A stretch of 64,000 bases of DNA from Alphaproteobacteria bacterium (GTDB lineage Bacteria > Pseudomonadota > Alphaproteobacteria > Micropepsales > Micropepsaceae), in assembly GCA_019245415.1 (NCBI GenBank), contig JAFARO010000010.1, forward strand, positions 62,001 through 126,000, in the 5' to 3' direction. Within the stretch, counting starts at the first letter, position 1, and every line of letters starts with the position of its first letter. This document shows, one piece after another, positions 63,438 to 64,000 of this stretch. The notes under the pieces were generated by a model. That model was given only the letters and a program-made list of their open reading frames with translations, searched no databases and was not told where the DNA came from. The position numbers were made by a program, and so were the translations under genes.

Positions 63438-63451
63438 GTTTCACGTGAAAC
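63438..63451. other. parS centromere site
   Basis: GTTTCACGTGAAAC is a perfect 14-bp palindrome identical to the core of the parS consensus (TGTTTCACGTGAAACA); only the outermost base on each side differs. ParB binds it for chromosome segregation. It is located 46 bp upstream of mnmG, in the mnmE-mnmG-rsmG-parA-parB neighbourhood where parS normally lies. Confidence 0.85.
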
Positions 63452-63496
63452 TATGCGGGTCTTGCCACCCGTCGACGAACTCCCTAATCACCGCGC

Positions 63497-64000
63497 ATGA
63501 GCGGCTTCGACGTCATCGTCATCGGAGGCGGCCATGCCGGCTGTGAGGCCGCGGCCGCATCGGCGCGGTTCGGCGCCAGGACACTGCTGCTCACGCACAA
63601 GCTCGCAACAATCGGCGAGATGTCCTGCAACCCCGCCATCGGAGGCGTGGGAAAAGGCCATCTGGTCCGCGAGATCGATGCGCTCGACGGCTTGATGGGC
63701 CGAGTCGCCGACGCTGCTGGCATCCAGTTCCGCATGCTGAATCGGCGAAAGGGGCCGGCGGTATGGGGCCCCCGCGCCCAGGCGGACCGCAAGCTCTATC
63801 GAAATGCGATGCAGGCGGCACTGCGAGAGCAGGGAAACCTGGCCATTCGTGCCGAGGCCGTCGAGGACTTGATCGTGACCGGCCGCCAGGTGGGCGGCGT
63901 GATCACGGCGCGGGGCGAGCACGTCCGCGCGCGCGCGGTGATTCTGACCACGGGCACTTTCCTGCGCGGCTTGATCCATATGGGCGAACGCACGATCCCG
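63497..64000 (+). CDS. mnmG: tRNA uridine-34 carboxymethylaminomethyl enzyme MnmG, N-terminal part
   Basis: The first 168 codons from ATG 63497; the gene runs off the window. FAD-binding [21 protein letters not shown], then [25 protein letters not shown] and [19 protein letters not shown] are invariant MnmG blocks, and [16 protein letters not shown] is at the edge. MnmG is the FAD/NADH partner of MnmE in U34 modification. The mobile element now separates it from mnmE. Confidence 0.95.
   Translation, partial: MSGFDVIVIGGGHAGCEAAAASARFGARTLLLTHKLATIGEMSCNPAIGGVGKGHLVREIDALDGLMGRVADAAGIQFRMLNRRKGPAVWGPRAQADRKLYRNAMQAALREQGNLAIRAEAVEDLIVTGRQVGGVITARGEHVRARAVILTTGTFLRGLIHMGERTIP

Overview
The window is GC-rich, densely packed alphaproteobacterial chromosome. 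The evidence is the gene content and order: ppsR-maf-aroE-coaE-dnaQ facing hemE-hemH-hemJ-rho, mnmE followed by mnmG with a parS site between them, the phoH-ybeY-corC-lnt block, the NifU/tsaB/rimI/fur/plsC/miaB block, and a set of ethylmalonyl-CoA pathway genes (ecm, ccr, mcd). A Rhizomicrobium/Micropepsales-like or Rhodospirillales-like organism would fit, but genus cannot be fixed from the sequence. Many genes overlap by 1 or 4 bases (TGATG, ATGA, GTGA junctions) and GTG/TTG starts are common.

Layout. 1-5.4 kb: end of a GH15 glucoamylase-like gene, a zinc alcohol dehydrogenase, an amidase, a luciferase-like flavin oxidoreductase, a thioesterase and a CHAD protein. 5.5-14.8 kb: hisF, a six-PAS hybrid histidine kinase, an HNH protein, a carboxylesterase, an AlkA-like glycosylase, gluQRS, and an unrecognised VWA-like/membrane protein pair. 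14.9-21.8 kb: three committed enzymes of the ethylmalonyl-CoA pathway with small accessory genes. 21.9-33.2 kb: hisE, an Xre regulator and the long minus-strand run of RNA-modification, envelope and iron genes (lnt, corC, ybeY, phoH, miaB, plsC, fur, rimI, tsaB, nitroreductase, NifU, DUF1674), then rsmB. 33-43 kb: a coiled-coil membrane protein, nnrU, an Hpt protein, a ferredoxin reductase/ferredoxin pair, a methyltransferase, and an overlapping M24 peptidase/retropepsin/TPR trio in which the peptidase is frameshifted. 43-59.8 kb: origin-proximal housekeeping genes.

The 205-bp divergent gap between ppsR and hemE (46675-46879) is where the Caulobacter and Rickettsia replication origins lie. 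It carries DnaA-box-like sites, a CtrA-like site, a GATTC (CcrM-type) site and a 14-bp palindrome, so it is a candidate oriC. A 14-bp perfect parS core lies about 17 kb away, just upstream of mnmG.

The most unusual region is 59771-63427, between mnmE and mnmG. This 3657-bp segment has perfect 15-bp terminal inverted repeats (CGGTATTAGGTAGCA) and is bounded by perfect 8-bp direct repeats (CAAATAGC) that duplicate the mnmE stop codon. That is a clean transposition footprint. Inside is an IS1595-family (ISXO2-like) transposase plus cargo: a coiled-coil/winged-helix-like protein, a small ORF directly followed by an ADP-ribosyltransferase-like protein (a candidate toxin-antitoxin pair), a DUF6471 protein and a single-pass membrane protein. 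It looks like an IS1595-type transporter IS carrying a possible stabilisation or defence module. The transposase and toxin genes overlap tail-to-tail.

Two coding anomalies may be real or may be one-base sequence errors: rimI has no stop before fur and stays in frame with it, and the M24 peptidase has a one-base frameshift at a short C run.
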